The translations under genes were made by a program, and so were the position numbers. From positions 47,330 to 111,329 of the forward strand of contig CAXBLA010000008.1 in assembly GCA_963976625.1 (NCBI GenBank): DNA of 64,000 bases, in the 5' to 3' direction. How positions within the stretch are numbered: the stretch's first letter is position 1; the number at the start of each line of letters is the position of its first letter. Under the pieces are notes generated by a model. That model was not told the DNA's origin and ran no database searches. It worked only from the letters and a program-made list of their open reading frames with translations. Shown one piece after another: positions 43,657 to 53,073 of this stretch. The DNA comes from UBA1924 sp963976625 (GTDB taxonomy: Bacteria; Planctomycetota; Phycisphaerae; Phycisphaerales; UBA1924).

Positions 43657-46600
43657 AACACCTCCCCCGCCGTTCTGCTCTCTCCCTTGGGCTCATCGGC
43701 GGGCTGGCCGTCGGGCAATCATTGCTGCAGGTTGGCTGTTCTGGGCAGCAGACCAACACGAAGGTCAACCAGCAGCGGGTGATCGACGCGACGGGGCATA
43801 TCGAGGACCCGATCCGTGCGCTCCAGGCGCGGGCGGAGCTTGAACAGCTGAGCCCGGCGGACGCGGCGACCGATGCCCAGGCCATCGCGCTGATCGAGTC
43901 GCTGGTGCCCGGGGCGATCGATCAGCTCACGCCGGGGACGGTCGCGTTTACGCGGGCGATGCGTTCGGTCGAAGAGATTGTTGAGGAGCTGTCCGGTTTG
44001 GAACCGTCTGTGGTCGAGCCGGCGAATATCGGGATCAATCGACGGGCCCAGGCGGGCAAGCTGTATGCGCAGGCACGCTCGGTCGGGCAGACGGGCGATG
44101 CGCAGCAGGCCCGTGAGCTGCTCGAGCAGGCGGCGAAGATCGATCCGACGAGTGCGTCGATCCAGCGGGCGATCGGTGACCTGCTGATGGGGTCCAACGA
44201 TCGGGTCGGGGCGATGGTCGCGTACGCACGGGCGCTCGAGCTGGGCGATCGCTCGGGCGTCGCCTTGGTGCGTCTGGCATCGGATGCTGCGGACAAGGAC
44301 GAGCATGAGCGGGTGATCTGGCTGGCGTCGATGGCGCTCGATGACAAAGCACTCGCCAGCCAGCCGGCGGCGACGCACATCGCCAACACGCTGCGCGGGC
44401 GGGCGATGATCAACGCGGGGTATATCAAGTCGGGCAGCGAACTGTTGGGCGAGTCGCTGAGCACCTTCGAGTCGATCGCGCGTGATCCACGCTGGCGGCG
44501 GGAGATCGTGCAGGTCTTGAACCAGCGGACGGGGCTGTGGATACTCGTCGGCGATGCGTGGTCGGCGATCGGAGCGGACGGGCGGGCGCAAGCCGCGTAT
44601 ACCAACGCGGGGGCGGACCTGCGGACGCAGGAGAACGCTCGGGTGCCTGTCCCGTTGGTCGCCAGGCAGATCGCCAGTGCGCTGCGTCAGGGGCACCCGG
44701 CGAGCTCGGCGTTGGTCTTCCTCGATCACTTGGCCAGCAGTCACGGGGATCTGTCGAGCCAGGAGCGGGACTGGGCGCGGGCGCTCGCTGGGGTCCGTGG
44801 GCTTGGGGATGTGCTCGGGCCGGCGATCGCGCAGATGAGCGGACACGATGAGCTGTCGCTGACCAGCAAGCGGATGCTGCTGAGTGTCGAACTCGAAACA
44901 TACACACGGGAACCAACCAAGGGCGTCGATCGCTTGGCGAGTGCAGGAGCAGCGGCCCACGACGCGACGCTGTGCCTGCGGGTGCTGACGGGGCTCGATG
45001 CCGACACTGATCGCCATGCGGCGGCGGTGCGGCTGGTGGGCGAGAACCCGGGGATCGTTCGCCCGCTGGCGTCGGCCATGATCCGTTCGCTGGGCAACCC
45101 CGTCGCATACATGGGCGAGCATGCCCGGAGCACGGATGAGGACGAGCAGACGCTTGTGAGCGCGATCGGGATCGGGCTGGGGCGGGCGGATCTGATCGGG
45201 CATCTCGATGGGGTGTCGGTGTACCAGGACCTGCTGGCCAATGCCGGCGAGCGGCCCGACGATTCTGTCGATTGGCTCGCGATCCATGCGCAGGCGATGG
45301 CGCTGACGGGGCGATGGGAGCAGGCAGCGGTGCTGATCTCGCGGCTCGAATACAAGTCGGACGCGGGCGATGCGACAGCGACGCGGCAGCTGGCCAAGGC
45401 GCTGGTCTCGGCGCAGCAGGCGACGCGTGGGTTTGAGCTCATCGCGGACCAAGCAGACAGCGCGGACGCGGGGCTCGATGACCTGCTGCTGGCGGCTCAG
45501 CTTGCCCAGACGATCGAAGAATATGACTCGGCGGTGGCGTTCTTGGAGCGGGCGTCGGCGATTGATCCGTCGAACGAGCGGGTGTGGGAGCAGCTGTTTT
45601 TGCTGCGTTCGCCGAGCTCGCCGATGGCGGATCAGGGGGAGCTTGAACTGCTCGTGCGGGAGCTGGCGACGACCCGCCCGCGCTCGGTGCTGTTCAACCT
45701 GATCCGGGCCAACGAGCTGGCACGCAACGGGTTCCTCGACGAGTCGAAAGAACTTTTGCTCGGGCTCAACGCGGCTCACCCGTACGACGAGATCGGGTTT
45801 GATCTGCTTTTGAGTATTCTCAAGACGCAGAGCGACGCGATCGCCCAGAACACACAAGACACGAGCAGCGCTGACCCGTTGCGCGAGGGGATTGATTGGC
45901 TGGCCGATCGGTTGGTCGATGATCCCAACGCCAGCGAGACGATCGTGCGGGCGGCGCAGGGGTACTACCAGCTCGGTGAGCGGGAGCAGGCGATGGGGCT
46001 GCTTGCGGATGGCTACGCGCGGCTCGGGTCGTTCGAGCTGGCGCAGGCGATCGAGCAGCTGATGGGGGCCGATGACCCAGACGGTGCCCGGGCGCATCTC
46101 GATGAACGGCTCGCGGGCTTGGGCGGGGGCCTTGGTGGGATCGATCCGGTGATCGAGTACAGCCGATCGCTGGCCCAGCGGGGCGAGCTGGAGACCAACG
46201 AGCGGATGCTGGCGATGCTCGACGCGGCGTTGCCCGATGGGGTTGAGTTGATGAGCAGCCAGCGGGCGGGGCTCTCGCAGGTGTTGTTCGCGCTGGTGGG
46301 CTCGATCGAGGACCTGAACAACGACGAACAGATCTTGGAGATGATTGAGCTAATTGAGGAGCACGCGGGGCCGATCGGCTTTGCGGTCGCGCGGATCAAG
46401 CTGGTGCTGCTGACGCAGCAGGAGACGCTCGATACGGATGCGCTCGCCAGCGAGATTGTCAGCGCGATGGCGCACATCGACGACGAGGAGCAGCGCGGCA
46501 TGCTCTGGGCGCTGCCGGTGCAGTCGCTGGTGGGCGAGGAGCAGGTCCGCGAGGCGGTGGTGCTGCTTACCAAGCTGGCGACGCGAGAGGACAGGGTCCA

Positions 46601-47381
46601 TACGGACATGGCCCACGAGCTCTTCCGGGTGCTGGCGGGGGCGGGGAGCAACCGGGACATGATCGCGGTGCTCGGTGCGCTCGAGTCGGCGGGCGTGGTC
46701 GATGAGATGATCGCGTTTACGATCGCGGAGATCGGGCTGCCCGAGCGGGCGTCGGCTTCGGAGACGATGGATCAGAAACGGGCGGATCTTGTCTACGCAG
46801 CGGCGGTGTACGCGACGGCCTTTGAGCGCACCGAGCAGTCGATGGCGTTCTATGAGCTGTCGTTGTCGTACGACCCGGATCAGCCCTGGGCGAATAATGA
46901 CTATGGGTATCTGCTTGCTGAGGCGGGCGAGCGGATGGACTATGCGGTGGGCTTGCTCGAGCGGGCGGCCAAGGCCCTGCCCGATGACGCGTCGGTGATC
47001 GATTCGCTGGGGTGGGTGCGGTACAAGCTGGGGATGTTTGAGGATGTGACCCACGACGACGGGAGCGTGACCCTGGGGGCGATCTCGCTGCTCACGCGGG
47101 CCAACGATCTGGACATCAAACGCGAGAACGCGACGATCGCGCTGCACCTGGGCGATGCGCTCTGGCGGGGCGGGTATAAGGATGAGGCGATCGAGACCTG
47201 GCTGATGGCCGAGGATATGACGCGGTCGCAGGTTCGGCTGCTCAATGCCGAGCCGGTGCTGGATCGGCGTCGGCTCGAGGCGATGAACGCGGAGCTTCGG
47301 GAGATCCGGTATCGGCTCCAGGACGCGGATGCGAACGGCGAGCCCGGGGTTTCGCCGTTGGCGGATGAGGCTCAGCCCTGA
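43653..47381 (+). CDS. large TPR-repeat lipoprotein
   Basis: The 1242-residue product has a signal peptide with an RR pair (PRRSALSLGL) and a lipobox VGC near residue 29. Many tetratricopeptide-like helical repeats follow over the full length, for example QARELLEQAAKIDPTSASIQ, VAFLERASAIDPSNERVWEQL and MAFYELSLSYDPDQPWANND, the last close to the canonical TPR. It probably organises protein assembly in the periplasm or outer membrane. The start is GTG overlapping the preceding stop by 4 nt. Confidence 0.8.
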   Translation: MKHLPRRSALSLGLIGGLAVGQSLLQVGCSGQQTNTKVNQQRVIDATGHIEDPIRALQARAELEQLSPADAATDAQAIALIESLVPGAIDQLTPGTVAFTRAMRSVEEIVEELSGLEPSVVEPANIGINRRAQAGKLYAQARSVGQTGDAQQARELLEQAAKIDPTSASIQRAIGDLLMGSNDRVGAMVAYARALELGDRSGVALVRLASDAADKDEHERVIWLASMALDDKALASQPAATHIANTLRGRAMINAGYIKSGSELLGESLSTFESIARDPRWRREIVQVLNQRTGLWILVGDAWSAIGADGRAQAAYTNAGADLRTQENARVPVPLVARQIASALRQGHPASSALVFLDHLASSHGDLSSQERDWARALAGVRGLGDVLGPAIAQMSGHDELSLTSKRMLLSVELETYTREPTKGVDRLASAGAAAHDATLCLRVLTGLDADTDRHAAAVRLVGENPGIVRPLASAMIRSLGNPVAYMGEHARSTDEDEQTLVSAIGIGLGRADLIGHLDGVSVYQDLLANAGERPDDSVDWLAIHAQAMALTGRWEQAAVLISRLEYKSDAGDATATRQLAKALVSAQQATRGFELIADQADSADAGLDDLLLAAQLAQTIEEYDSAVAFLERASAIDPSNERVWEQLFLLRSPSSPMADQGELELLVRELATTRPRSVLFNLIRANELARNGFLDESKELLLGLNAAHPYDEIGFDLLLSILKTQSDAIAQNTQDTSSADPLREGIDWLADRLVDDPNASETIVRAAQGYYQLGEREQAMGLLADGYARLGSFELAQAIEQLMGADDPDGARAHLDERLAGLGGGLGGIDPVIEYSRSLAQRGELETNERMLAMLDAALPDGVELMSSQRAGLSQVLFALVGSIEDLNNDEQILEMIELIEEHAGPIGFAVARIKLVLLTQQETLDTDALASEIVSAMAHIDDEEQRGMLWALPVQSLVGEEQVREAVVLLTKLATREDRVHTDMAHELFRVLAGAGSNRDMIAVLGALESAGVVDEMIAFTIAEIGLPERASASETMDQKRADLVYAAAVYATAFERTEQSMAFYELSLSYDPDQPWANNDYGYLLAEAGERMDYAVGLLERAAKALPDDASVIDSLGWVRYKLGMFEDVTHDDGSVTLGAISLLTRANDLDIKRENATIALHLGDALWRGGYKDEAIETWLMAEDMTRSQVRLLNAEPVLDRRRLEAMNAELREIRYRLQDADANGEPGVSPLADEAQP

Positions 47382-47417
47382 TACCGGTATTGGGGGCGTA
47401 TGATTGCCCCCCCCACT

Positions 47418-47453
47418 GATTGACTGACTGATTGACAGATTGACAGATTGACC
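47418..47453 (+). repeat. 8-bp tandem repeats after a C8 tract
   Basis: GATTGACN occurs four times, with a shorter GACT between the first two, just after a run of eight C (47407-47414) and just before yebC. It may overlap the promoter or 5' leader of yebC. Confidence 0.85.
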
Positions 47454-47488
47454 GACAGAGAACCGACAAGAGACAGAGGAACCCGATT

Positions 47489-48235
47489 ATGGCTGGACAT
47501 AGTAAATGGTCGAACATCAAGCACCGCAAGGCCGCCCAGGACAACAAGAAGGGCAAGATCTGGTCGAAGTGCTCCAAGGCGATCATGGTCGCGGCTCGCT
47601 CTGGCGGGGGTGACCCAGAAACCAACCTGTCGCTGCGGTACGCGATCGACGAGGCCAAGTACGCCAACATGCCCAAGGACACGATCAAGCGGGCGATCGA
47701 GAAGGGCTCAGGCGAGACCGGGGGCGCGGACTACCAGGAGATCGTCTACGAGGGCTATGGCCCGGGGGGCACGGCGATCCTGATCTTGTCATTGACCGAC
47801 AACAACACGCGGACGGTCGGCGATGTGCGGAGCATCTTCAAGAAGAAGGGCGGGTCGATGGGCAACGCGGGGACGGTGGCGTTTATGTTCCAGACCAAGG
47901 GGCAGATCATCATCGACGCGTCGAAGTACGACGAGGACACGATCATGGACAAGGCGCTCGAGGCGGGCGCTGATGATGTGCAGGCTCCCGAGGGTGTCGA
48001 TGAGGACAACCAGGGTGTCTGGACGGTGCTGACTGATATTGGCGACTTTATCAGCGTCAAGGAATCGCTCGAAGCCAGCGGGATCGAGATTGTCGAGGCG
48101 GAGATATCGCGGATCCCGGAGAATACCGTGCCCGTGGCGGGCGAGGATGTGCAGAAGGTGATGAACTTGATCGATGCGCTCGAAGACAACGACGATGTGC
48201 AGAAGGTGTACACCAACGCGGACTTTGAAGACTAA
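47489..48235 (+). CDS. yebC: YebC/PmpR family (TACO1-like) protein
   Basis: The 248-residue product has the signature MAGHSKWSNIKHRKAAQDNKKGK and the full family length (about 245), with the later NNNTRTVGDVRSIFKKKGG. Members act in translation of poly-proline stretches or as transcription regulators. AGAGGAAC lies upstream of the ATG. It ends overlapping the convergent esterase gene by 4 nt. Confidence 0.96.
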   Translation: MAGHSKWSNIKHRKAAQDNKKGKIWSKCSKAIMVAARSGGGDPETNLSLRYAIDEAKYANMPKDTIKRAIEKGSGETGGADYQEIVYEGYGPGGTAILILSLTDNNTRTVGDVRSIFKKKGGSMGNAGTVAFMFQTKGQIIIDASKYDEDTIMDKALEAGADDVQAPEGVDEDNQGVWTVLTDIGDFISVKESLEASGIEIVEAEISRIPENTVPVAGEDVQKVMNLIDALEDNDDVQKVYTNADFED

Positions 48236-49185
48236 GGCTGGGAGGACTCAGGCTTGTCTGCTGCGAATGCTTTGATGATGAAGGCTTCGATGGCCTGTGC
48301 GTCTGGGTCGTCTTGGAGCCCGACGAGGGTGTTGATGCCGGCGTGGTCTGGGTCGGGGGCGTAGTAGACCCTGGCGGATGCGCCGGTCGCTTTCCAGGCG
48401 TCGACGAGATTGTTGGTTTCGACCTTTGAACGGAAGCGGTCGATGTGCACGCCCAGCAGCGGCGGGAGCGTGTCGCCGGCTTTCGCCTGGAGGGTGGGCG
48501 AGGCCTGCTGCCAGCCTTCGGGGTCATGACCGAAGGCCTTCTCGTACATGGTGCGTGCGGCTTTGCCCAGCAGCTTGGAGTTCATCTGGCTGGGGATGTC
48601 GTAGCCTGCCCCGTCGAGGAGGACGACGCCTCGCAGGTCTGCGGGGGTCAGGTCGTGCTCGGCGAGGAGGGACTCATCGCTGGAGACGATCGCGGCGATG
48701 TGGGCGCCGGCGGAGTGTCCCATGATGACGATGTTGTTGGGGTCGCCGCCATACTCACCGGCGTGCTCATGGATGTAGGCGATGGCGGCGGCGGCGTCTC
48801 TGGCGTGCTCGGGGTGCTTGACCCTTGGCGAGAGGCGGTAGTTGATGCTGACATAGATCCAGTTGTGGCGGAGGGCGAGGTCGGCTTTGTGTTCGAGGCG
48901 TTTTTTGTCGCCCAGAGCCCAGCCGCCGCCGTGGATGAAGAGGAGGATGGGGCGGGCGAGTTGGTCGGCTGGGGCCTGAACACCATCGTCGGCTGGCTCG
49001 TTCACTGACACGGGCTCGTACACATCGAGGCTGGTGAGGGTGTCGCGGGTGAGGGGGCGGTGGATGTACTTGATGTCTTTGGTCGCGTGCATGACCATTG
49101 GGGTGGTTGGAGCCGGTTCTGTGGTGGGTTCTGTCGATGGGGCGAAGGATGCGATGAGGGCCAAGAGTGTGATGAGTGTGAGCAT
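48232..49185 (-). CDS. alpha/beta hydrolase, carboxylesterase-like
   Basis: The 317-residue protein has a signal peptide, the oxyanion-hole motif FIHGGGWALGD, the nucleophile elbow MGHSAGAH and a late DHAGIN that can supply the His; the acid is probably the Asp of GVHIDRFR. This is the hormone-sensitive lipase/BD-FAE-type esterase class, and the substrate is unknown. It is probably periplasmic or secreted. The ATG at 49185 has AAGGAG upstream. Confidence 0.88.
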   Translation of the reverse strand: MLTLITLLALIASFAPSTEPTTEPAPTTPMVMHATKDIKYIHRPLTRDTLTSLDVYEPVSVNEPADDGVQAPADQLARPILLFIHGGGWALGDKKRLEHKADLALRHNWIYVSINYRLSPRVKHPEHARDAAAAIAYIHEHAGEYGGDPNNIVIMGHSAGAHIAAIVSSDESLLAEHDLTPADLRGVVLLDGAGYDIPSQMNSKLLGKAARTMYEKAFGHDPEGWQQASPTLQAKAGDTLPPLLGVHIDRFRSKVETNNLVDAWKATGASARVYYAPDPDHAGINTLVGLQDDPDAQAIEAFIIKAFAADKPESSQP

Positions 49186-49232
49186 GTGCGGACTCCTTGT
49201 GTGCCCAACGCACACGCAGTGAGTGTATTGCG

Positions 49233-49238
49233 TATCGT
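49233..49238 (+). promoter_or_regulatory. -10-like TATCGT before the DUF1643 gene
   Basis: TATCGT is 6 nt before the ATG at 49245, the leaderless spacing. Confidence 0.4.
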
Positions 49239-49244
49239 CTGGGC

Positions 49245-49754
49245 ATGCAGGACAAGCAGGACATGCCGAACATGCGGGGATGGGCGACCTTTTCGGAGTG
49301 TGAGCAGTACCGGTATACGCTCGGTCGGCGGTGGGCTGTCGGCGGCAGGCGGGTGTGCTTTTGTTTGCTCAATCCGTCCACGGCCGACGCCAAAGTCCTC
49401 GACCCGACGCTGACGCGGTGCCATCGGTATGCTGTCCGCTGGGGGTTCAGTGCGATGGATGTCGCGAATATCTTTGCGCTGCGATCGACGGATCCCAAGG
49501 GGCTCAAGCTTGTCGATGACCCGATCGGGGACCAGAACAACGCGGCGATCGTGCGTCTGGCCAAGCGGGCGGATCTGGTGGTCGTCGGGTGGGGCACGCA
49601 TGGGGCGCTCGGCGACAGGCATCAGCGGGTGCTGGAGTTATTGCGGCCGGTGTGTGATCCGATGTGTTTGGCGGTGACGAAGCACGGGTATCCCAAGCAT
49701 CCGTTGTACCTGCGGGCGGACTTGGAGCCGATGAGCTACATTGGGTCATACTGA
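49245..49754 (+). CDS. DUF1643 domain protein
   Basis: The 169-residue product carries the DUF1643 signatures FCLLNPSTADAKVLDPTL, ANIFALRSTDPKGLK, DPIGDQNN and VGWGTHG, then TKHGYPKHPLYL. The family is of unknown function. The start at 49245 fits both the motif spacing and the -10 box. Confidence 0.85.
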   Translation: MQDKQDMPNMRGWATFSECEQYRYTLGRRWAVGGRRVCFCLLNPSTADAKVLDPTLTRCHRYAVRWGFSAMDVANIFALRSTDPKGLKLVDDPIGDQNNAAIVRLAKRADLVVVGWGTHGALGDRHQRVLELLRPVCDPMCLAVTKHGYPKHPLYLRADLEPMSYIGSY

Positions 49755-49847
49755 ATATTGATGGTGTATTAAAAGGATATCCATTTGCAAGATAGAGAAC
49801 AGTACATCTAGGCGTGCGATCAGCGTTTCGAGGTCGGCGAGTGCGGA

Positions 49848-50369
49848 TTGAGCATTGAGCCTTCCATCGGGAAAGAGGACAACCCGCTCAACGGGTGGTT
49901 GCATTCATTGAGCCTGTATGTGGAGCCGATCAACGACGGCTTTCCGCATCTTCTGATGACGGGCATCGACCTGTACAAACGGGGGAAGATGCCCCGCGGG
50001 CTTGATGGGTTGCGGATCAACCAGTCCCTGGAGACGGGTGATTATCCTACACCATGGATCACCCTCGGACGCTGGATCTTCGGACGCCCATGGATCCGTC
50101 CGGGGAGCACTGTAGGGATGGCCGCTGTGAACTTTGAGCCGGGTTCTGTATCGTCTTCGGCCGGCGGATACAACCCGAGGAAGCATCTCTACTTGGGCGG
50201 GCAACTGGTTTTGGCCATCGACCGCATCGCAGAGGATCAATGGCGCGTTGAGGTCGAGGTGCAGTATGAGTGCGAGGTTGACTCGAAGCACCAGCCGCTG
50301 GTTGGTGGAATTCCGGCGGGGGATTTTCGAGCGGTGTATGTGTGTCCGCTCGAGGTAGAAGCGTATTGA
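49848..50369 (+). CDS. hypothetical protein, possibly 5'-truncated
   Basis: I do not recognise this product of about 173 residues (ENPLNGWLHSLSLYVEPINDGF-like, ending in YVCPLEVEAY). No ATG is available at the 5' end. TTG 49848 follows a GAGG, but the frame is open and protein-like for 12 more codons back to a TAG at 49809-49811 (ACDQRFEVGECG). The gene may therefore have lost its 5' part. The 5' flank (49755-49830) is AT-rich. Confidence 0.45.
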   Translation: MSIEPSIGKEDNPLNGWLHSLSLYVEPINDGFPHLLMTGIDLYKRGKMPRGLDGLRINQSLETGDYPTPWITLGRWIFGRPWIRPGSTVGMAAVNFEPGSVSSSAGGYNPRKHLYLGGQLVLAIDRIAEDQWRVEVEVQYECEVDSKHQPLVGGIPAGDFRAVYVCPLEVEAY

Positions 50370-50416
50370 TCTGATTGCCGGGTGTCCCGGGGAACCGTTG
50401 TGATTGATGAGTGAGA

Positions 50417-51235
50417 CTAGAGCGAGCCGGCTTGCGCCCAGGCGTGCTGGGCGCGTTGGATGGCCAGGATCGGATCGGGCATATCGCGGACATCGAGGGT
50501 GACCCACTGGTGCCCGGCGACGATCAGGGCGCCGGCGTAGCTGGTGAGATCGAGCTTGGAGCCCGGTGCGCCCACGGCGCATCGCCCCATGGCGTTGACA
50601 TCGTTGAGGCGGGCGCTGGCGAGGGCTTTGCCGGCGTGGGTGATGGCTTTGCCGGGTGACTGCCCGTTCATCAGGATGAGGGCGGGGTCGATGCCGATGG
50701 CGAGTCCAGCGATCAGATCGGTCGAGTGCGTTTCGAGCGGTGTGGGCTCCGGGTGGTGGTCGGCGATGATCGCGCCGAGGCTTTGGGCGGCTGCGTCGAG
50801 GGCTTGGCGATCGGACAGGGCCAACTCGCTCGGGAGCATGGTGGAGACGACGGGGCGCGATTGGCCCCCCGCTGCTGTTTTCGCAGACCCAGCAGACCCA
50901 ACCAGTGAGGCCAGTTCGGCCGACAGTTCGCAGGCTTGGGTGAGGGCCTCGATGGCGCGGTGGGCGTGGGCCCGATCCGTGAAGTGCTCGGGGGGGATCC
51001 AGAGGTCGAGGCCCACGAAGGTGAGCTCGCTCCGGCGGAGCGTGGCGGCGAGGTCTCGGCGGGCTGAGCGCGAGAGGGTACGGGGACGCAGACCCGGGTG
51101 GGTCGCGTCGAGGGCGATGGCTCTGGTAGATGTGCTTGCGATGGCGTCGATGATGGCGCGGGGGTTGGGGGCGTCGGACAGGGAACCGGTCTGGAAACCA
51201 GCGGTCGAGATCGCGATGTGCGGGAGGGTGAGCAT
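50417..51235 (-). CDS. TIM-barrel protein, xylose isomerase-like
   Basis: The 272-residue protein resembles sugar phosphate isomerase/epimerase TIM barrels: ISTAGFQTGSL at the start, ELTFVGLDLWIPPEHF, IADHHPEPTP, IGIDPALI and LDVRDMPDPI. Metal ligands of AP endonuclease 2-type enzymes are only partly visible (His in ADHHPE). The substrate is unknown. TACGAT lies 7 nt before the ATG, so the gene may be leaderless. Confidence 0.6.
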   Translation of the reverse strand: MLTLPHIAISTAGFQTGSLSDAPNPRAIIDAIASTSTRAIALDATHPGLRPRTLSRSARRDLAATLRRSELTFVGLDLWIPPEHFTDRAHAHRAIEALTQACELSAELASLVGSAGSAKTAAGGQSRPVVSTMLPSELALSDRQALDAAAQSLGAIIADHHPEPTPLETHSTDLIAGLAIGIDPALILMNGQSPGKAITHAGKALASARLNDVNAMGRCAVGAPGSKLDLTSYAGALIVAGHQWVTLDVRDMPDPILAIQRAQHAWAQAGSL

Positions 51236-51330
51236 GCGGGGGATCGTATGCAGCGCAGCAGAGCGGAAGATCGGGAGAGCGGCAGATCAAGAACCCGGCT
51301 CGGCGAGCTGAGCCAGCGGGATTGGGCTTA

Positions 51331-53043
51331 CTAGTCGTATTCTTCTTGTTCGTCGATGAAGTACTCGTCGGTGAGGTCGTTGTAGTCGAAGCTCAGGGGG
51401 TCGGGGTCGTCCGTAGGGATGGGGAAGAGGACCCAGTCGCCCCAGGAAGTGTTTGAGCGGGGCGGGTACTTGGTGAGGGCTTGGTCTTTGGTGAGCCACT
51501 GGGTGTACTTCACGCTGCGGTGGGTGATGGTTCCGAGCTCGGATTTGGAGATGAACTGCTCTCGCTCTCCGATGCTCCAGGCTTGGGTGCCGCCGTTGTC
51601 TTGGTGGTCTTCGCCGACGGAGTAGACGACTGGGCCGGATGCGGTGAGGGTATACAACAGGGGCTCGTTGGTGAAGGCGTCGATGGGGCCAATGGGGTCG
51701 AGGGTGAGCAGGTCGGTGTCGATGGCGTTGATGGATTCGGGGAATGCGCCGTGGCGGAGGTGGTGGCGGTGGGCGGCGATGCCTACGCGGAGGGCGATGT
51801 TCTGCTGCGTCGTTGAACGGAATAAGTTGGATACGCGTTGGAGGGAGAGGGTGAAGAACTCGAGGTACTCCATGCCTTGGGGGGGCAGCACGGGGTCTCT
51901 CTGGGCGAGCATCTTATCTCTGTCGATCGGCTCGGCGTTCCACGGGATGCGCGACGCGTTGTAGGTGGCGATGAGGATCTGGTTGTTGGCCAGGAGCGTT
52001 TGCTGGACCCCAGGGAGGAGCTGATCATCGGGCAGGGCGACAGGGTAGACGGGCTCGATGTAGAGGGTTTCCGATAGGCCGCCCAGTGGTTTGATGAAGC
52101 CGCCGCGATGGGTGCACGCTCTTCGCATGCTGTCGTGGAACTTCAACGATTCGCCCTGCCATGTGCGCTGGTGATGGGCCGGGTCGGCGAGCAATGTCTC
52201 GAAGATGCGCAGGTGCTCTTCGGTGAGCTGGTCGCGGTGGTGCTCGATGGCCCAGCTGATGGTCTCCATGCAGAGCCCTTGGATCGCGGACTGGACCATC
52301 TGTGAGAGGGTCGACGGGTACTCGGTGCCGAGGGTGGCTGAGCGGTAGGTGATGGCGATCGTGCGAACGAACTCGTCTGGGTCTCCGGCTTCGAGTTTGT
52401 AGGCGGCTTTGCTGACGAGGAACTCGGTGAAGGTCCTGTGGGCCGAGAGCCAGCGTCGGTTTGGTGCACGCAGTCGATCGTTGGAGAGGGGGTCGAACTT
52501 GAACGGGGCTTGGACATGGCCGACGCTTGGGGTGAACTCGATGTTGGCGGCGTTGGCGTGCGGGTCATCCATCGCGGTGAGGAACCCGCCCAAGTGCGGC
52601 TTGGCGAGCTCGACCATGAGCCTGGCGTGCAGCTCGTCGCTTTGGGGCGAGGCCAGCAGTGGCGCGAGGGCTGGCCAGCGGACGGTCTCGGTGGGCAGCA
52701 GGCCCAGGTATCTGCTGAGGAGGATGTCGCCGGGGTGCTGGGAGAACTGGGCTTCGAGCCTCGCCATCTCGGGCCAGGCCTTGTCGGCTTCGGGCATGGA
52801 TTCGACCCAGGTGTTGTAGCTGGCCGATGGGTTCCATACTGGCTCGGCATCAGGGCCAGCGTTTGGATCGGTGTACCACGGGGACCAGTTGTTGTTGGTG
52901 GCCAGCGACCAGTCGGGGGTGAGCTCTTTGAGCTCGGCTTGGGTCAGGGGCTTGGCGTACACGAAGGCGAAGTACGCCCACGCCACGGCCCCCACCACGA
53001 TCAAGAGGACGATTGCAGACACGATCAGCGCGGGCTTCTTCAT
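51331..53043 (-). CDS. single-pass membrane protein, paralogue family member A
   Basis: The 570-residue product has a short basic N-terminus, one transmembrane helix (ALIVSAIVLLIVVGAVAWAY), and a large exported domain. It shares with the next upstream gene (53.1 kb) and the gene at 62.2 kb the blocks ELTPDWSLATNNNWSPWYTD, EHHRDQLTEEHLRIFETLL, QGESLKFHDSMRR and a C-terminal AHRHHLRHGAFPESINAID...YSVGEDHQDNGG. The C-terminal block recalls a domain recurrent in planctomycete secreted proteins. Function is unknown. TACAAT lies 5 nt before the ATG. Confidence 0.65.
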   Translation of the reverse strand: MKKPALIVSAIVLLIVVGAVAWAYFAFVYAKPLTQAELKELTPDWSLATNNNWSPWYTDPNAGPDAEPVWNPSASYNTWVESMPEADKAWPEMARLEAQFSQHPGDILLSRYLGLLPTETVRWPALAPLLASPQSDELHARLMVELAKPHLGGFLTAMDDPHANAANIEFTPSVGHVQAPFKFDPLSNDRLRAPNRRWLSAHRTFTEFLVSKAAYKLEAGDPDEFVRTIAITYRSATLGTEYPSTLSQMVQSAIQGLCMETISWAIEHHRDQLTEEHLRIFETLLADPAHHQRTWQGESLKFHDSMRRACTHRGGFIKPLGGLSETLYIEPVYPVALPDDQLLPGVQQTLLANNQILIATYNASRIPWNAEPIDRDKMLAQRDPVLPPQGMEYLEFFTLSLQRVSNLFRSTTQQNIALRVGIAAHRHHLRHGAFPESINAIDTDLLTLDPIGPIDAFTNEPLLYTLTASGPVVYSVGEDHQDNGGTQAWSIGEREQFISKSELGTITHRSVKYTQWLTKDQALTKYPPRSNTSWGDWVLFPIPTDDPDPLSFDYNDLTDEYFIDEQEEYD

Positions 53044-53048
53044 GTGGG

Positions 53049-53054
53049 ATTGTA
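53049..53054 (-). promoter_or_regulatory. -10 box TACAAT of paralogue A
   Basis: TACAAT is 5 nt upstream of the ATG at 53043. Confidence 0.5.
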
Positions 53055-53073
53055 GACGGCGTGCTGATTGGGC

